Below are positions 34,352-42,221 of a DNA stretch of 64,000 nucleotides, in pieces. Source of the stretch: Microbacterium ginsengisoli (lineage in GTDB: Bacteria > Actinomycetota > Actinomycetes > Actinomycetales > Microbacteriaceae); NCBI RefSeq assembly GCF_000956535.1, contig NZ_JYIY01000078.1:1-64000 (forward strand), read 5' to 3'. Position numbers and translations under genes: made by a program. Position 1 is the first letter of the stretch. Each line of letters opens with the position of its first letter. The notes below the pieces were generated by a model. It was not told the DNA's origin. It saw nothing but the letters and a program-made list of their open reading frames with translations, and made no database searches.

Positions 34352-35224
34352 TCAGTGCAGCAGCCGCGACATCCGCCGGTCGGCGAGCGGCGTGCCGCCG
34401 GTCTGACACGTCGGGCAGTACTCGAGCGAGCGCTCGGCGAAGAACACCGACCGCACCGTGTCGCCGCAGACCGGGCAGGTCTCGCCGCGCCGGCCGTGCA
34501 CCTTCATGCCGCGCCGCTTGGCGTCCTTCAGGTCGGCCGGGGGCTTTCCGGATGCCTCGGCCACCGCCTCGGCGAGGGTCGCGACCATCGCGTCGTAGAG
34601 CCGGGCGACCGTCGCCTCGTCGAGGGTCGCGGCGATCGCGTAGGGCGACAGGTGCGCGGCGTGCAGGATCTCGTCGGAGTAGGCGTTGCCGATGCCCGCG
34701 ATCGTCGCCTGATCGCGCAGGAGCCCCTTGATCTGCGTGCGACGGCCGGAGAGCAGCGCCGCGAAGGCGTCGCGATCGAACGCGGCATCGAGGGGGTCGG
34801 GCCCGAGGGTCGCGACCTGCGAAACGTCAGCGGGGCGGCGCACCACCGACACCGACAGCGACTTCTTGGTCGCCGCCTCGGTGAGATCGAACCCGGAGCC
34901 GTCGTCGAAGCCGACCCGCAGGGCGATCGGGCTGCGGCCCGGGCGGATCACTGTCGCCGGGAGTGCGTCGTACCAGCGCAGCCACCCCGATTTGGCGAGG
35001 TGGAACACGAGATGCAGGTCGCCCGCTGCCGCGGTGGCCGCGATGTCGAGGAACTTGCCGTGCCGCGCCACGCCCGACACGACCGCTCCCTCCAAGGCAT
35101 GCACCGGCGGATCGAACGTCTTCAGCGCGGCGACGGCCGTCACCCGCACGGTGCTGAAGGTGCGCCCACGCAGCCGCCCGTCGAGGAAGTCGACGAGCCC
35201 CTGCACCTCCGGCATCTCCGGCAT
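34352..35224 (-). CDS. Fpg/Nei-family DNA glycosylase
   Basis: The 290-residue base-excision repair enzyme starts MPEMPEVQG, supplying the catalytic Pro2 and Glu3. It has an H2TH region (QIKGLLRDQATIAGIGNAYS, about 170-190) and a C-terminal zinc finger (CPVCGD then YCPTCQTGG). It would remove oxidised bases such as 8-oxoguanine or oxidised pyrimidines. N-terminal MPEMPEV rather than PELPEVE suggests the actinobacterial Fpg2/Nei-like branch rather than canonical MutM. The alternative start at the fourth codon would also give Pro-Glu. It is downstream of the rib operon leader on the same strand but has its own unit. Confidence 0.85.
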   Translation of the reverse strand: MPEMPEVQGLVDFLDGRLRGRTFSTVRVTAVAALKTFDPPVHALEGAVVSGVARHGKFLDIAATAAAGDLHLVFHLAKSGWLRWYDALPATVIRPGRSPIALRVGFDDGSGFDLTEAATKKSLSVSVVRRPADVSQVATLGPDPLDAAFDRDAFAALLSGRRTQIKGLLRDQATIAGIGNAYSDEILHAAHLSPYAIAATLDEATVARLYDAMVATLAEAVAEASGKPPADLKDAKRRGMKVHGRRGETCPVCGDTVRSVFFAERSLEYCPTCQTGGTPLADRRMSRLLH

Positions 35225-35257
35225 GCGGCCATCCTCGCACGGGTGGATGACAGGGGG

Positions 35258-35824
35258 TCAGTCCCCGAGCGGCGGCCAGGGCCGCGGCATCCGATCATCG
35301 CTCACGAGCAGCCCGCCGACCCAGGCGTCGAAGCGCTCGCTGGCGCCGTTGAGCAACGACTGGCGCAGAAGGCCCTCGTAGCGGATGCCCACGGCGCGGG
35401 CGAGGCGTGCGGAGCCGATGTTGCCGACGACCGCCCGCCATTCGATGCGGGACAGCGCCGCGCCGACGGCGGCGAAGCCGAACGCGATGACCTCGCGCGC
35501 GGCCTCCGTCGGGAACCCGCGGCGCCGGCCGCCCGCGGCCATCCAGTAGCCGATCTCGGCGTTGCCGCGCGCGACGCGGTGCAGACCGATCATGCCCACG
35601 AGCTCGTCGTCGTGACGGATGCCCCAGGTGAGCTCCGTGCCGTCCTCCCACCACCCGGCGGCCTTCTCGACGAACCCGACCGCGTGCTCGCGCAGGTAAG
35701 GCGTCGGCACGGTCGTGTAGCGCTGCACGTCGGGGTCCTGGCAGGCCGCGAAGATCGCGTCGACATCGTCTGACGTCGGAGGCGAGAGCGTGAGCCGGGC
35801 GGTGTGGAGCGTGACGGGGGTCAT
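35258..35824 (-). CDS. GNAT-family N-acetyltransferase (RimJ/RimL type)
   Basis: The 188-residue protein has the order typical of RimJ-like acetyltransferases: TARLTLSPPTSDDVDAIFAA at the N-terminus, GMIGLHRVARGNAEIGYWMA in the middle, and an acetyl-CoA loop GRRRGFPTEAAREVI near 105. The segment RIEWRAVVGNIGSARLARAVG follows. Substrates of such proteins are protein N-termini or small amines and cannot be read here. The stop lies 33 bases upstream of the glycosylase start on the same strand. Confidence 0.8.
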   Translation of the reverse strand: MTPVTLHTARLTLSPPTSDDVDAIFAACQDPDVQRYTTVPTPYLREHAVGFVEKAAGWWEDGTELTWGIRHDDELVGMIGLHRVARGNAEIGYWMAAGGRRRGFPTEAAREVIAFGFAAVGAALSRIEWRAVVGNIGSARLARAVGIRYEGLLRQSLLNGASERFDAWVGGLLVSDDRMPRPWPPLGD

Positions 35825-36142
35825 GCCCCGAGAGTAGCGGCGGGGTGCGTGCGGGGCGCGTCGCGCCGGTGCTGCCCGAGCTCGCTGTGCCGTAACTCCG
35901 GAGATTCAGGTCCCCGCCGGTGAGGATGCGGCGTGTCTCGTCGTATTTCCGGAGTTGTGGCACGGCGCCGGCCGCGCGGCCGCACGAGTCCGGACCCGCG
36001 GTAGTCCCTCGCCGCGCCCCCTCGAGACACCCCGCGTCGCCGCCGGCGCGCCGGCTCCTGCCGAACAGCGTGCGCCCTCGTGAATTCCACCGCCCCCTCG
36101 GGGCGCCGCAACCGATCAGTCGATGTCGGGCACTCTGCCCCG
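35825..36142. other. Intergenic region holding the upstream palindromic element
   Basis: This 318-base gap lies between the divergent GNAT gene and the DUF559 gene. It holds the 77-bp element at 35887-35963. The remaining 179 bases up to the DUF559 start have no obvious gene or RNA. A short CTCGAGACACCCCGC stretch near 36017 resembles part of the hairpin at 1-59. Confidence 0.6.
35887..35963 (+). repeat. 77-bp palindromic element, upstream copy
   Basis: The element begins GTGCCGTAACTCCGGA (35887-35902) and ends TCCGGAGTTGTGGCAC (35948-35963). The ends are 14/16 inverted repeats. The interior carries CCCCGCCGGTGAGG. A second 77-bp element with the same ends and the same interior block in reverse orientation lies at 36952-37028, on the other side of the DUF559 gene. 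Confidence 0.78.
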
Positions 36143-37000
36143 ATGACAACGCCAGCGCTCTTCCGCACGATCGACACCGCCGCGCTGTCCCGACGCACGC
36201 GCCAAAGGATGATCCGAAACGGCACCATCATCAGGGTTCGACGCGGCCGGTACGTGGCAGCCGATCTCCCTGACGCGGTGGTGCGCGCCGCGCGCCTCGG
36301 CGGGCGTCTCGACTGCGTGAGCCTCCTCCGTGAGGTCGGAGTGTTCGTGGCCCGATCGCACGGGCTTCACCTGCAGGTTGAGCCGCACGCAAGTCGGCTG
36401 CCGCATCGCCCGAAGGACGTGCGCGCCCATTGGCGCGGTGACTCAGCCGATCCGACCCGCCTCGGCACCGATCTCGTCGGCGCGATCGTGCAGGCTGTGC
36501 GCTGCCAGTCGCCGCGCGACGCGGTCGCCACGCTCGACAGCGCGTTGCATCTCGGTCTCCTCGACGAGGAGATGATTGGCCAGGTGTTCGCCGCATTGCC
36601 CGACAGATGGCAACGACTCCGGGCACTCGTCGATGGCCGTGCGGAGTCTGGCATCGAGACGTTGGTGAGGCTGATGCTCCGGGGTATCGACGTGCCGTTC
36701 GAGGTGCAGGTGCGGATCCCGGGAGTAGGGCGTGTCGACCTCCTCGTCGCAGGCCGGCTCATCATCGAGTGCGACAGTCGAGCGTTTCACGGCGACGTCG
36801 CCTCGCAGCGGCGAGATCGGGCCCGCGACCTGGCCGCGGCCGCGCGGGGATACGTCACGCTGCGGCTCCTCGCCGAAGACGTGTTGTTCCGTCCGGAACA
36901 CACTCTCGCGGCCTTGCGTGGCGCGGTTTCCGGGGTGCGTCGTGGACAGGTGGACCGCAACTCCGGAGTTCGGACGCCTCACCGGGGGGTCCCGGGCTGA
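36143..37000 (+). CDS. AbiEi-like N-terminal domain plus DUF559 (Vsr-like) endonuclease domain protein
   Basis: The 285-residue protein starts with an AbiEi-type winged-helix segment (about 10-45, RMIRNGTIIRVRRGRYV). It ends with a DUF559 restriction-endonuclease-like fold (about 165-260). Candidate active-site residues are Glu172, Asp199 (GRVDLLVAG), Glu209 and Asp211 (IIECDSRAFHGD), with QRRDRARDLAA after. This is the PD-(D/E)xK/Vsr superfamily layout. Inverted 77-bp palindromic elements flank the gene, and its last 15 codons and stop lie inside the downstream one. Codon use is less GC-biased than in the neighbours (AGA and AGG Arg codons, for example), hinting at transfer. The ATG at 36143 has no strong ribosome-binding site. 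Function is unknown. A nuclease tied to the flanking repeats is an inference. Confidence 0.72.
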   Translation: MTTPALFRTIDTAALSRRTRQRMIRNGTIIRVRRGRYVAADLPDAVVRAARLGGRLDCVSLLREVGVFVARSHGLHLQVEPHASRLPHRPKDVRAHWRGDSADPTRLGTDLVGAIVQAVRCQSPRDAVATLDSALHLGLLDEEMIGQVFAALPDRWQRLRALVDGRAESGIETLVRLMLRGIDVPFEVQVRIPGVGRVDLLVAGRLIIECDSRAFHGDVASQRRDRARDLAAAARGYVTLRLLAEDVLFRPEHTLAALRGAVSGVRRGQVDRNSGVRTPHRGVPG

Positions 37001-37028
37001 TTCCCCAGATTCTCCGGAGTTGCCGCAC
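36952..37028 (-). repeat. 77-bp palindromic element, downstream copy (inverted)
   Basis: The element has ends GGACCGCAACTCCGGA (36952-36967) and TCCGGAGTTGCCGCAC (37013-37028), 13/16 inverted repeats of each other. Its interior has CCTCACCGGGGGG, the reverse complement of the CCGGTGAGG block in the upstream copy. The DUF559 stop codon (36998-37000) lies inside it. Length is exactly equal to the upstream copy. Confidence 0.78.
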
Positions 37029-37061
37029 ACCGTAGACCGCTGACGCGCCGCGGCGGGCGGC

Positions 37062-38066
37062 TCACCGGCGGCGCAGCAGGCCGATCTTGTCGTAGACCGC
37101 GTCGAGGGTCGCGTCGGCGACGGATGCCGCACGCTCGGCGTTGGCCGCGAGCACCCGGTCGAGCTCGGCCTCGTCGGACAGCAGCGCCAGCGCACGCTCG
37201 CGCACCGGACCGAACTCCGACACCACGACCTCGGCGAGGCCCTTCTTGAAGTCGCCGTAGCCACGACCCGCGTACTCGTCCTCGATCGAGGGGATCTGGC
37301 GTCCGGTGAGGGCCGCGTAGATCACGAGCAGGTTCGAGACGCCGGGCTTGTTCTCCCGGTCGTAGCGCACCGAGCCCTCGGAGTCCGTCACCGCGCGCAT
37401 GACCTTCTTGGCCGACACCGACGGCTCGTCGAGCAGCCACAGCACGCCCGCGTCGGACTCTGCCGACTTCGACATCTTCGCGGTCGGGTTCTGCAGGTCG
37501 TAGATGCGCGCGGTCTCCTGCTGGATCATCGGCACGGGCACGGTGAAGGTCTCGCCGAACCTCGAGTTGAAGCGCTCCGCGAGGTCGCGGGTGAGTTCGA
37601 CGTGCTGCTTCTGGTCGTCGCCGACGGGCACGACCGACGCCTGGAAGAGCAGGATGTCGGCGGCCATCAGCACCGGGTAGGTGAAGAGTCCGACCGTGGT
37701 GCCGTCGGTGCCGTAGCGCTGCGACTTGTCCTTGAACTGCGTCATGCGGCTCGCCTCGCCGAAGCCGGTGAGGGTGCCGAGCACCCACGCGAGCTCGGCG
37801 TGCGCGGTGACGTGCGACTGCACGTACAGCGTCGACTTGGCGGGCTCGATGCCGGCCGCGATGTACTGCGCGGCCGTTCGGCGGGTCTTCTCACGCATCT
37901 CGGCGGGGTCGAACGGCTGCGTCAGCGCGTGCAGGTCGACCACCGAGAAGTACGCGTCGTACGACTCCTGAAGGTCGCGCCACTGCAGGAGGGCCCCGAT
38001 GTAGTTGCCGACCTGCAGAGAGTCGGCGGAGGGCTGCATTCCCGAGTACAGACGCGCTTTGGTCAC
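37062..38066 (-). CDS. trpS: Tryptophanyl-tRNA synthetase
   Basis: The 334-residue class I enzyme charges tRNA-Trp. The KMSKS loop is canonical (TAKMSKSAESD near 195). The HIGH-equivalent is SLQVGNYIG near residue 16-24, where many relatives have LHLGN or ITIGN. Other landmarks are VVDLHAL, GEASRMTQFKDKSQ and PVGDDQKQHVELTRD. The GTG start at 38066 gives the family N-terminus. It is a single-copy housekeeping gene by appearance and lies just beyond the palindromic element that follows the DUF559 gene. Confidence 0.95.
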   Translation of the reverse strand: MTKARLYSGMQPSADSLQVGNYIGALLQWRDLQESYDAYFSVVDLHALTQPFDPAEMREKTRRTAAQYIAAGIEPAKSTLYVQSHVTAHAELAWVLGTLTGFGEASRMTQFKDKSQRYGTDGTTVGLFTYPVLMAADILLFQASVVPVGDDQKQHVELTRDLAERFNSRFGETFTVPVPMIQQETARIYDLQNPTAKMSKSAESDAGVLWLLDEPSVSAKKVMRAVTDSEGSVRYDRENKPGVSNLLVIYAALTGRQIPSIEDEYAGRGYGDFKKGLAEVVVSEFGPVRERALALLSDEAELDRVLAANAERAASVADATLDAVYDKIGLLRRR

Positions 38067-38088
38067 TCCCCGATTCTAGGGCGGTCGG

Positions 38089-38107
38089 ATGCCGCACCCC
38101 GCGGCAT
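38089..38107 (-). terminator. Hairpin after xthA
   Basis: ATGCCGC (38089-38095) pairs with GCGGCAT (38101-38107) around ACCCC, in the 94-base gap between the exonuclease stop and the trpS start. It could end the exonuclease message. The arm is a partial copy of the frequent GGATGCCGCGG word. Confidence 0.45.
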
Positions 38108-38160
38108 GCGGACGGCGGCGGGCCCCGCACCGGCAGGGCCGACATGAGGACAGTGCGCTC

Positions 38161-39006
38161 TCAGCGACCGATCGCGTAGTCGGCGACGACCGGGGCGTGA
38201 TCACTCCACCGCTCGGCGTAGGTCGCCGCCCGCGCCACGTGGTAGCCGCTCTCGCGTGCCGCGAGCGCGGCGGTCGCCAGGTGGTAGTCGATGCGCCAGC
38301 CGGTGTCATTGTCGAACGCCTGACCGCGGTTCGACCACCACGTGTACGGACCCTCGACCTCTCCCGCATGACGGCGGCCGATGTCGACCCAGCCGAGACC
38401 GGTGCCGGTCGAGCCGTCGACACCGACGACCTGTGCGCCCGCGTCGCCGAGGAACCGGTCGACATAGGCCCGCTCCTTCGGCAGGAAGCCGGCCTTCTTC
38501 TGGTTTCCTCGCCAGTTCTTGATGTCGAGCGGGCGGTGGCCGACGTTCAGATCGCCCGTGACGAGAACGAGCGCACCGCCGGCGGCGAGGCGCGACATCC
38601 GCTCGGTCATCGCGTCGAGGAAGCCGTACTTCGCGTCCTGGCGCGGGGTGCCGTCCTCCCCGGAGTGCACGTAGGCGCTCACGACGGTGACGGTCTCGCC
38701 GTCGATCTCGAGGTCGGCCTCGATCCAGCGCCCCCGGGAGTCCACGCCCTCGCCGAGGTCGATGCGCGATGCGGCCGCAGGGATGCGGGACAGTACCGCG
38801 ACCCCCGATCGCCCCTTGCTGAGCGACTCGTCATGCACGATGTGCCACCCGGGCAGCAACTCGGTGATGTGCGTCGTTTCGGCGCGCACCTCTTGCAGCG
38901 TGAGGATGTCGACGCCGGCACCGTCGAGCCAGCCGGTCATGCCGTTGCGCACCGCCGCCCGGATGCCGTTGACGTTGACGCTGGCGATGCGGACGGAGCG
39001 GGGCAC
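38161..39006 (-). CDS. xthA: Exodeoxyribonuclease III / AP endonuclease
   Basis: The 281-residue Mg2+-dependent enzyme cleaves at abasic sites and degrades 3' ends. Motifs in order are VNVNGIRAAVRNG, LTLQEVRAE (catalytic Glu), VVSAYVHSG, VTGDLNVGHRPLDIKNW (Asp and Asn), GWRIDYHLAT and WSDHAPVVADY (terminal Asp-His). The GTG at 39006 after GGAG is chosen. A GTG three codons earlier is also possible. It follows the YihY gene by 10 bases on the same strand, so the two are probably cotranscribed. Confidence 0.93.
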   Translation of the reverse strand: MPRSVRIASVNVNGIRAAVRNGMTGWLDGAGVDILTLQEVRAETTHITELLPGWHIVHDESLSKGRSGVAVLSRIPAAASRIDLGEGVDSRGRWIEADLEIDGETVTVVSAYVHSGEDGTPRQDAKYGFLDAMTERMSRLAAGGALVLVTGDLNVGHRPLDIKNWRGNQKKAGFLPKERAYVDRFLGDAGAQVVGVDGSTGTGLGWVDIGRRHAGEVEGPYTWWSNRGQAFDNDTGWRIDYHLATAALAARESGYHVARAATYAERWSDHAPVVADYAIGR

Positions 39007-39016
39007 GGGCTCCACC

Positions 39017-40228
39017 CTAGCGGCGGCCTCCGACGTCCTCGCCGTCCTCGGCCTCGAGCTGCTCCACCTCGAGTTCGGCCTGTGCGACCCGGCGGCGTGC
39101 GGCACGACTGCGCCACCAGGGAGCCTCGGTCTGCTCCTGGCGTGCGCGCCGCAGGTCGACCCGTGCGACGACCAGCCGAGCCTCACGCTCGATCGCGCGT
39201 CGCTCGGCGTCGGAGGTCGGCACGATCGCGACGTGGCGGTCGGCGGCGGCGACAGCGATCCACGCCGAGGCCACGAGGATGACCACGCCGACCACCCGGA
39301 ACAGGAGCAGGAATCCGATGAAGGCCGTGAACGTCGCGAGCAGCGGATTGCGCGGGGCGTAGAGCAGCAGCAGCCCGGCGCCGAGCTGCACGACCGCGAG
39401 CGCAGCGCCGCCCATGAGCGACCCCGGCAGAATGCGTCGCCATCGCAGCGCGGCGCCGATCAGGAACCGGTAGAGGGCCGCGAGGGCGGCCGAGTTGATG
39501 ACGAAGGCGACGAGCAGAGACGCGCCGCGCACGCTCACGCTCGACCAGAACGAATCACCGTCCAGCCCGAGCAGCGACCACACGAGATCGATCGCCCAGG
39601 TCGTGAACGAACCGACCACGGCGCCGAGCAGGAGCGCGACGCCGAACACCAGCGCCGCGAGGAAGTCGCGTGCCTTCAGCAGCACGTACGACCTCGAGTC
39701 GTAGGGCAGGCCGAAGATGTCGCGCACCGCGCGGCGGGCGTAGGTCACGAAACCGATCGCCGTCCAGATGACGACGATCGCGGCCACGGCGCCGGTCACA
39801 CCCAGCAGGCCGCGCCCGCCGCTCGCGACATCCTGCACCTGGTCGGTGCTGACCAGACTCGACTCGCCGCCGATGAGACCGGGGATGTACCGGTTGATGA
39901 GGTCGATGAGACCCTGCACGGCCTGGGGAGAGCCGCCGAGCCACAGACCCACGGCGGCGAACGCGAGGTAGAGCACCGCGAAGATCGCGAACAGCGACTG
40001 ATAGCTCATTCCGGCGGCGAGCAGCAGGCCGTTGCGCTGCAGGAAGAGCCGCCACACCCGCACGGGGAACCACCCGAGCGTGCGCCGGGTGACCCGCGTC
40101 GCCTGGGCGATCGGCTCGTCGAGACGCTCGCGCACGACCCGCTGCGCGTCCTGCAGGCGGGCGCGCACACGCTCGGCGAGCTCGCGCTCCTCGTCGGCCG
40201 GGTCGGTCCGACCCCGGTCGGTGGTCAC
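39017..40228 (-). CDS. YihY/BrkB family membrane protein
   Basis: The 403-residue protein has a charged N-terminal segment of about 50 residues, six hydrophobic segments (about 68-330) and a charged C-terminal tail rich in Arg and Glu. The GMSYQSLFAIFAVLYLAFA segment and the YDSRSYVLLKARDFLAAL block match the YihY/virulence factor BrkB family. The family was once misnamed RNase BN and is now seen as a membrane transporter or envelope protein of unknown role. The GTG at 40228 starts the frame. Confidence 0.83.
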   Translation of the reverse strand: MTTDRGRTDPADEERELAERVRARLQDAQRVVRERLDEPIAQATRVTRRTLGWFPVRVWRLFLQRNGLLLAAGMSYQSLFAIFAVLYLAFAAVGLWLGGSPQAVQGLIDLINRYIPGLIGGESSLVSTDQVQDVASGGRGLLGVTGAVAAIVVIWTAIGFVTYARRAVRDIFGLPYDSRSYVLLKARDFLAALVFGVALLLGAVVGSFTTWAIDLVWSLLGLDGDSFWSSVSVRGASLLVAFVINSAALAALYRFLIGAALRWRRILPGSLMGGAALAVVQLGAGLLLLYAPRNPLLATFTAFIGFLLLFRVVGVVILVASAWIAVAAADRHVAIVPTSDAERRAIEREARLVVARVDLRRARQEQTEAPWWRSRAARRRVAQAELEVEQLEAEDGEDVGGRR

Positions 40229-40237
40229 GGAGCCAGA

Positions 40238-41437
40238 CTAGCCAGCGTCGGCCGCCGTGACGGATGCCGCGGGCCGCCGCAGTCGTCGGAGCACCGGCAG
40301 CACGGCGGCGAGGGCCGCCGCGGGCAGCAGGAAACCGAGGGCGAGTGCGGGACCGCCGGAGAGCAGCCCGACCAGCACGGCGCCCGCGATCGCGCCGGCG
40401 TAGTTGAAGAGGTTGACCCGCGCGATGATCTCGTCGCTGCGCGCGGGATCGAGCTCGCCGGTCGCGCCGAATGTGATCGGCACGAGGGCGCCGACCGCCA
40501 CACCGGCCAGGGCGAAGCCCGCGATCGCGGCACCACCGACCGGCACGAGGGCGACGACGAGGCATCCGATGACCGACACGATGACCGCGATGGCGGCCAC
40601 CGTGGCGCGAGGGAGCGTGCCGAGCAGCCGGTCGGTCACGAGGCGGGTCACCAGGATCACCACCTGGTAGAGCGCGTAGCCGAGCGGGGCGAGCGCAAGT
40701 GTCGTGCCGAGGTTGTCCGTGAGGAGGATCGAGCTCCACGTGCTCACCGCCGAGTCGACGGTGAACGCGGCCAGGATGATGAATCCGAGCGCCCAGATCG
40801 CGCGGTGGGGGAGCGCGGTGCGCTCCGCGGCGACAGCGGTCTCGGGCGCCGCCTCCCGGGCGAAGAAGCGCAGCCCCGCGAGAGCGACGAGCAACGCGAT
40901 CGCCGCCCCGACACCGAGCGCGACGCCTGCCGTCGTCGGGGTCAGCGCGAAGGCCGACACCAGCAGGGCGCCGACGATCGCGGCCGCCGTGTAGGCGGCG
41001 AAGAACCCGCCGAGCAGGGACCGGCCGTACGCCCGCTGCACCACGACGCCCTGCATCGCCGACGCCGCGTCGACGCATCCGAGACCCACGCCGTAGACGA
41101 CGAAGGCCGCCACGAACACCGGGAACGGCACGGGCACCGCCGCCACCGGCAGGGCGATCGCCTGCAGCACGAACCCCGCCGAGAGCGCCACGCGCCCGCC
41201 CAGCCGAGTCGCCAGCGCACCGGCCAGCACCGATCCGGCGGCGGCGGCGACGCACACCCCCAGGATGATCAGACTCACGACCGTGTCGTCGATCTGCTGC
41301 CGGTTCTTCAACGTCGGCAACGACGTGACGACCACCGCGTAGCCGAGGCCCTGCGTCGCATAGGCGGCGGTGACGGCCACGCGGGAGGCGCGCGGCATCC
41401 GCTCACTGCCGGGGGAAGGAGCGAGCGGCACCGCCAT
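40238..41437 (-). CDS. MFS transporter
   Basis: The 399-residue protein has 12 predicted helices with a short central loop. The motif-A region reads LATRLGGRVALSAG, and helix 4 contains VYGVGLGCVDAASAMQGVVVQ. This resembles the MFS group related to FucP/YbjJ-type permeases. The ATG at 41437 is chosen over the GTG one codon earlier. It starts five bases after the sdhB stop. Whether it is cotranscribed with sdh is unclear, as it may use read-through. The substrate is unknown. Confidence 0.8.
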   Translation of the reverse strand: MAVPLAPSPGSERMPRASRVAVTAAYATQGLGYAVVVTSLPTLKNRQQIDDTVVSLIILGVCVAAAAGSVLAGALATRLGGRVALSAGFVLQAIALPVAAVPVPFPVFVAAFVVYGVGLGCVDAASAMQGVVVQRAYGRSLLGGFFAAYTAAAIVGALLVSAFALTPTTAGVALGVGAAIALLVALAGLRFFAREAAPETAVAAERTALPHRAIWALGFIILAAFTVDSAVSTWSSILLTDNLGTTLALAPLGYALYQVVILVTRLVTDRLLGTLPRATVAAIAVIVSVIGCLVVALVPVGGAAIAGFALAGVAVGALVPITFGATGELDPARSDEIIARVNLFNYAGAIAGAVLVGLLSGGPALALGFLLPAAALAAVLPVLRRLRRPAASVTAADAG

Positions 41438-41441
41438 CACC

Positions 41442-42221
41442 TCACGGCTTGCCGCGCAGAACCGCCTGCTTGACCTCGGCGATCGCCTGCGTGACCTGGA
41501 TGCCGCGGGGGCACGCCTCGGTGCAGTTGAAGGTGGTGCGGCAGCGCCACACGCCTTCCTTGTCGTTGAGGATGTCGAGGCGCACGTCGGCCGCGTCGTC
41601 GCGCGAGTCGAAGATGAAGCGGTGCGCGTTCACGATCGCGGCCGGGCCGAAGTACTGACCGTCGGTCCAGAACACCGGGCAGGACGAGGTGCACGCAGCG
41701 CACAGGATGCACTTCGTGGTGTCGTCGAAGCGCTCGCGGTCGACGATCGACTGCACGCGCTCCTTGCCCTTCTCGGGGACCGAGTTGGAGATGAGGAACG
41801 GCTGCACCTCGCGGTAGGAGGCGAAGAACGGCTCCATGTCGACGATGAGGTCCTTCTCCAGCGGCAGGCCCTTGATCGCCTCGACGTAGATCGGCTTCGA
41901 GATGTCGAGGTCCTTGATCAGGGTCTTGCAGGCGAGGCGGTTGCGGCCGTTGATGCGCATCGCGTCCGAACCGCAGATGCCGTGGGCGCACGAGCGGCGG
42001 AAGCTCAGCGAGCCGTCGACCTCCCACTTGATCTTGTGGAGCGCGTCGAGGACGCGGTCGGTCGAGTAGACCTCGACGTCGTAGTCCACCCAGCGCGGCT
42101 CTTCGTCGACCTCAGGATTGAATCGACGCACGATGAAGGTGACCAGGAACGCCTGGATGCCGGTGTCGTCCGCCTCTTCGAGGTTCGCGACGGCGTCGGG
42201 ATCGACGAGAGCGGTGGACAT
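41442..42221 (-). CDS. sdhB: Succinate dehydrogenase iron-sulfur subunit
   Basis: The 259-residue subunit carries three Fe-S clusters. Ligands are readable as SCAHGICGSDAM and NRLACKTL (2Fe-2S), CILCAACTSSCP (4Fe-4S), and CRTTFNCTEACPRGI (3Fe-4S). It passes electrons from FAD in SdhA to quinone at the membrane. The start overlaps the sdhA stop by one base (TGATG). It is the last gene of sdhCDAB. Confidence 0.96.
   Translation of the reverse strand: MSTALVDPDAVANLEEADDTGIQAFLVTFIVRRFNPEVDEEPRWVDYDVEVYSTDRVLDALHKIKWEVDGSLSFRRSCAHGICGSDAMRINGRNRLACKTLIKDLDISKPIYVEAIKGLPLEKDLIVDMEPFFASYREVQPFLISNSVPEKGKERVQSIVDRERFDDTTKCILCAACTSSCPVFWTDGQYFGPAAIVNAHRFIFDSRDDAADVRLDILNDKEGVWRCRTTFNCTEACPRGIQVTQAIAEVKQAVLRGKP

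Noticed and set aside
36143..37000. Complete AbiE toxin-antitoxin pair
   Set aside because: The N-terminal domain is AbiEi-like, but no AbiEii nucleotidyltransferase gene lies next to it. The C-terminal half is DUF559 instead.
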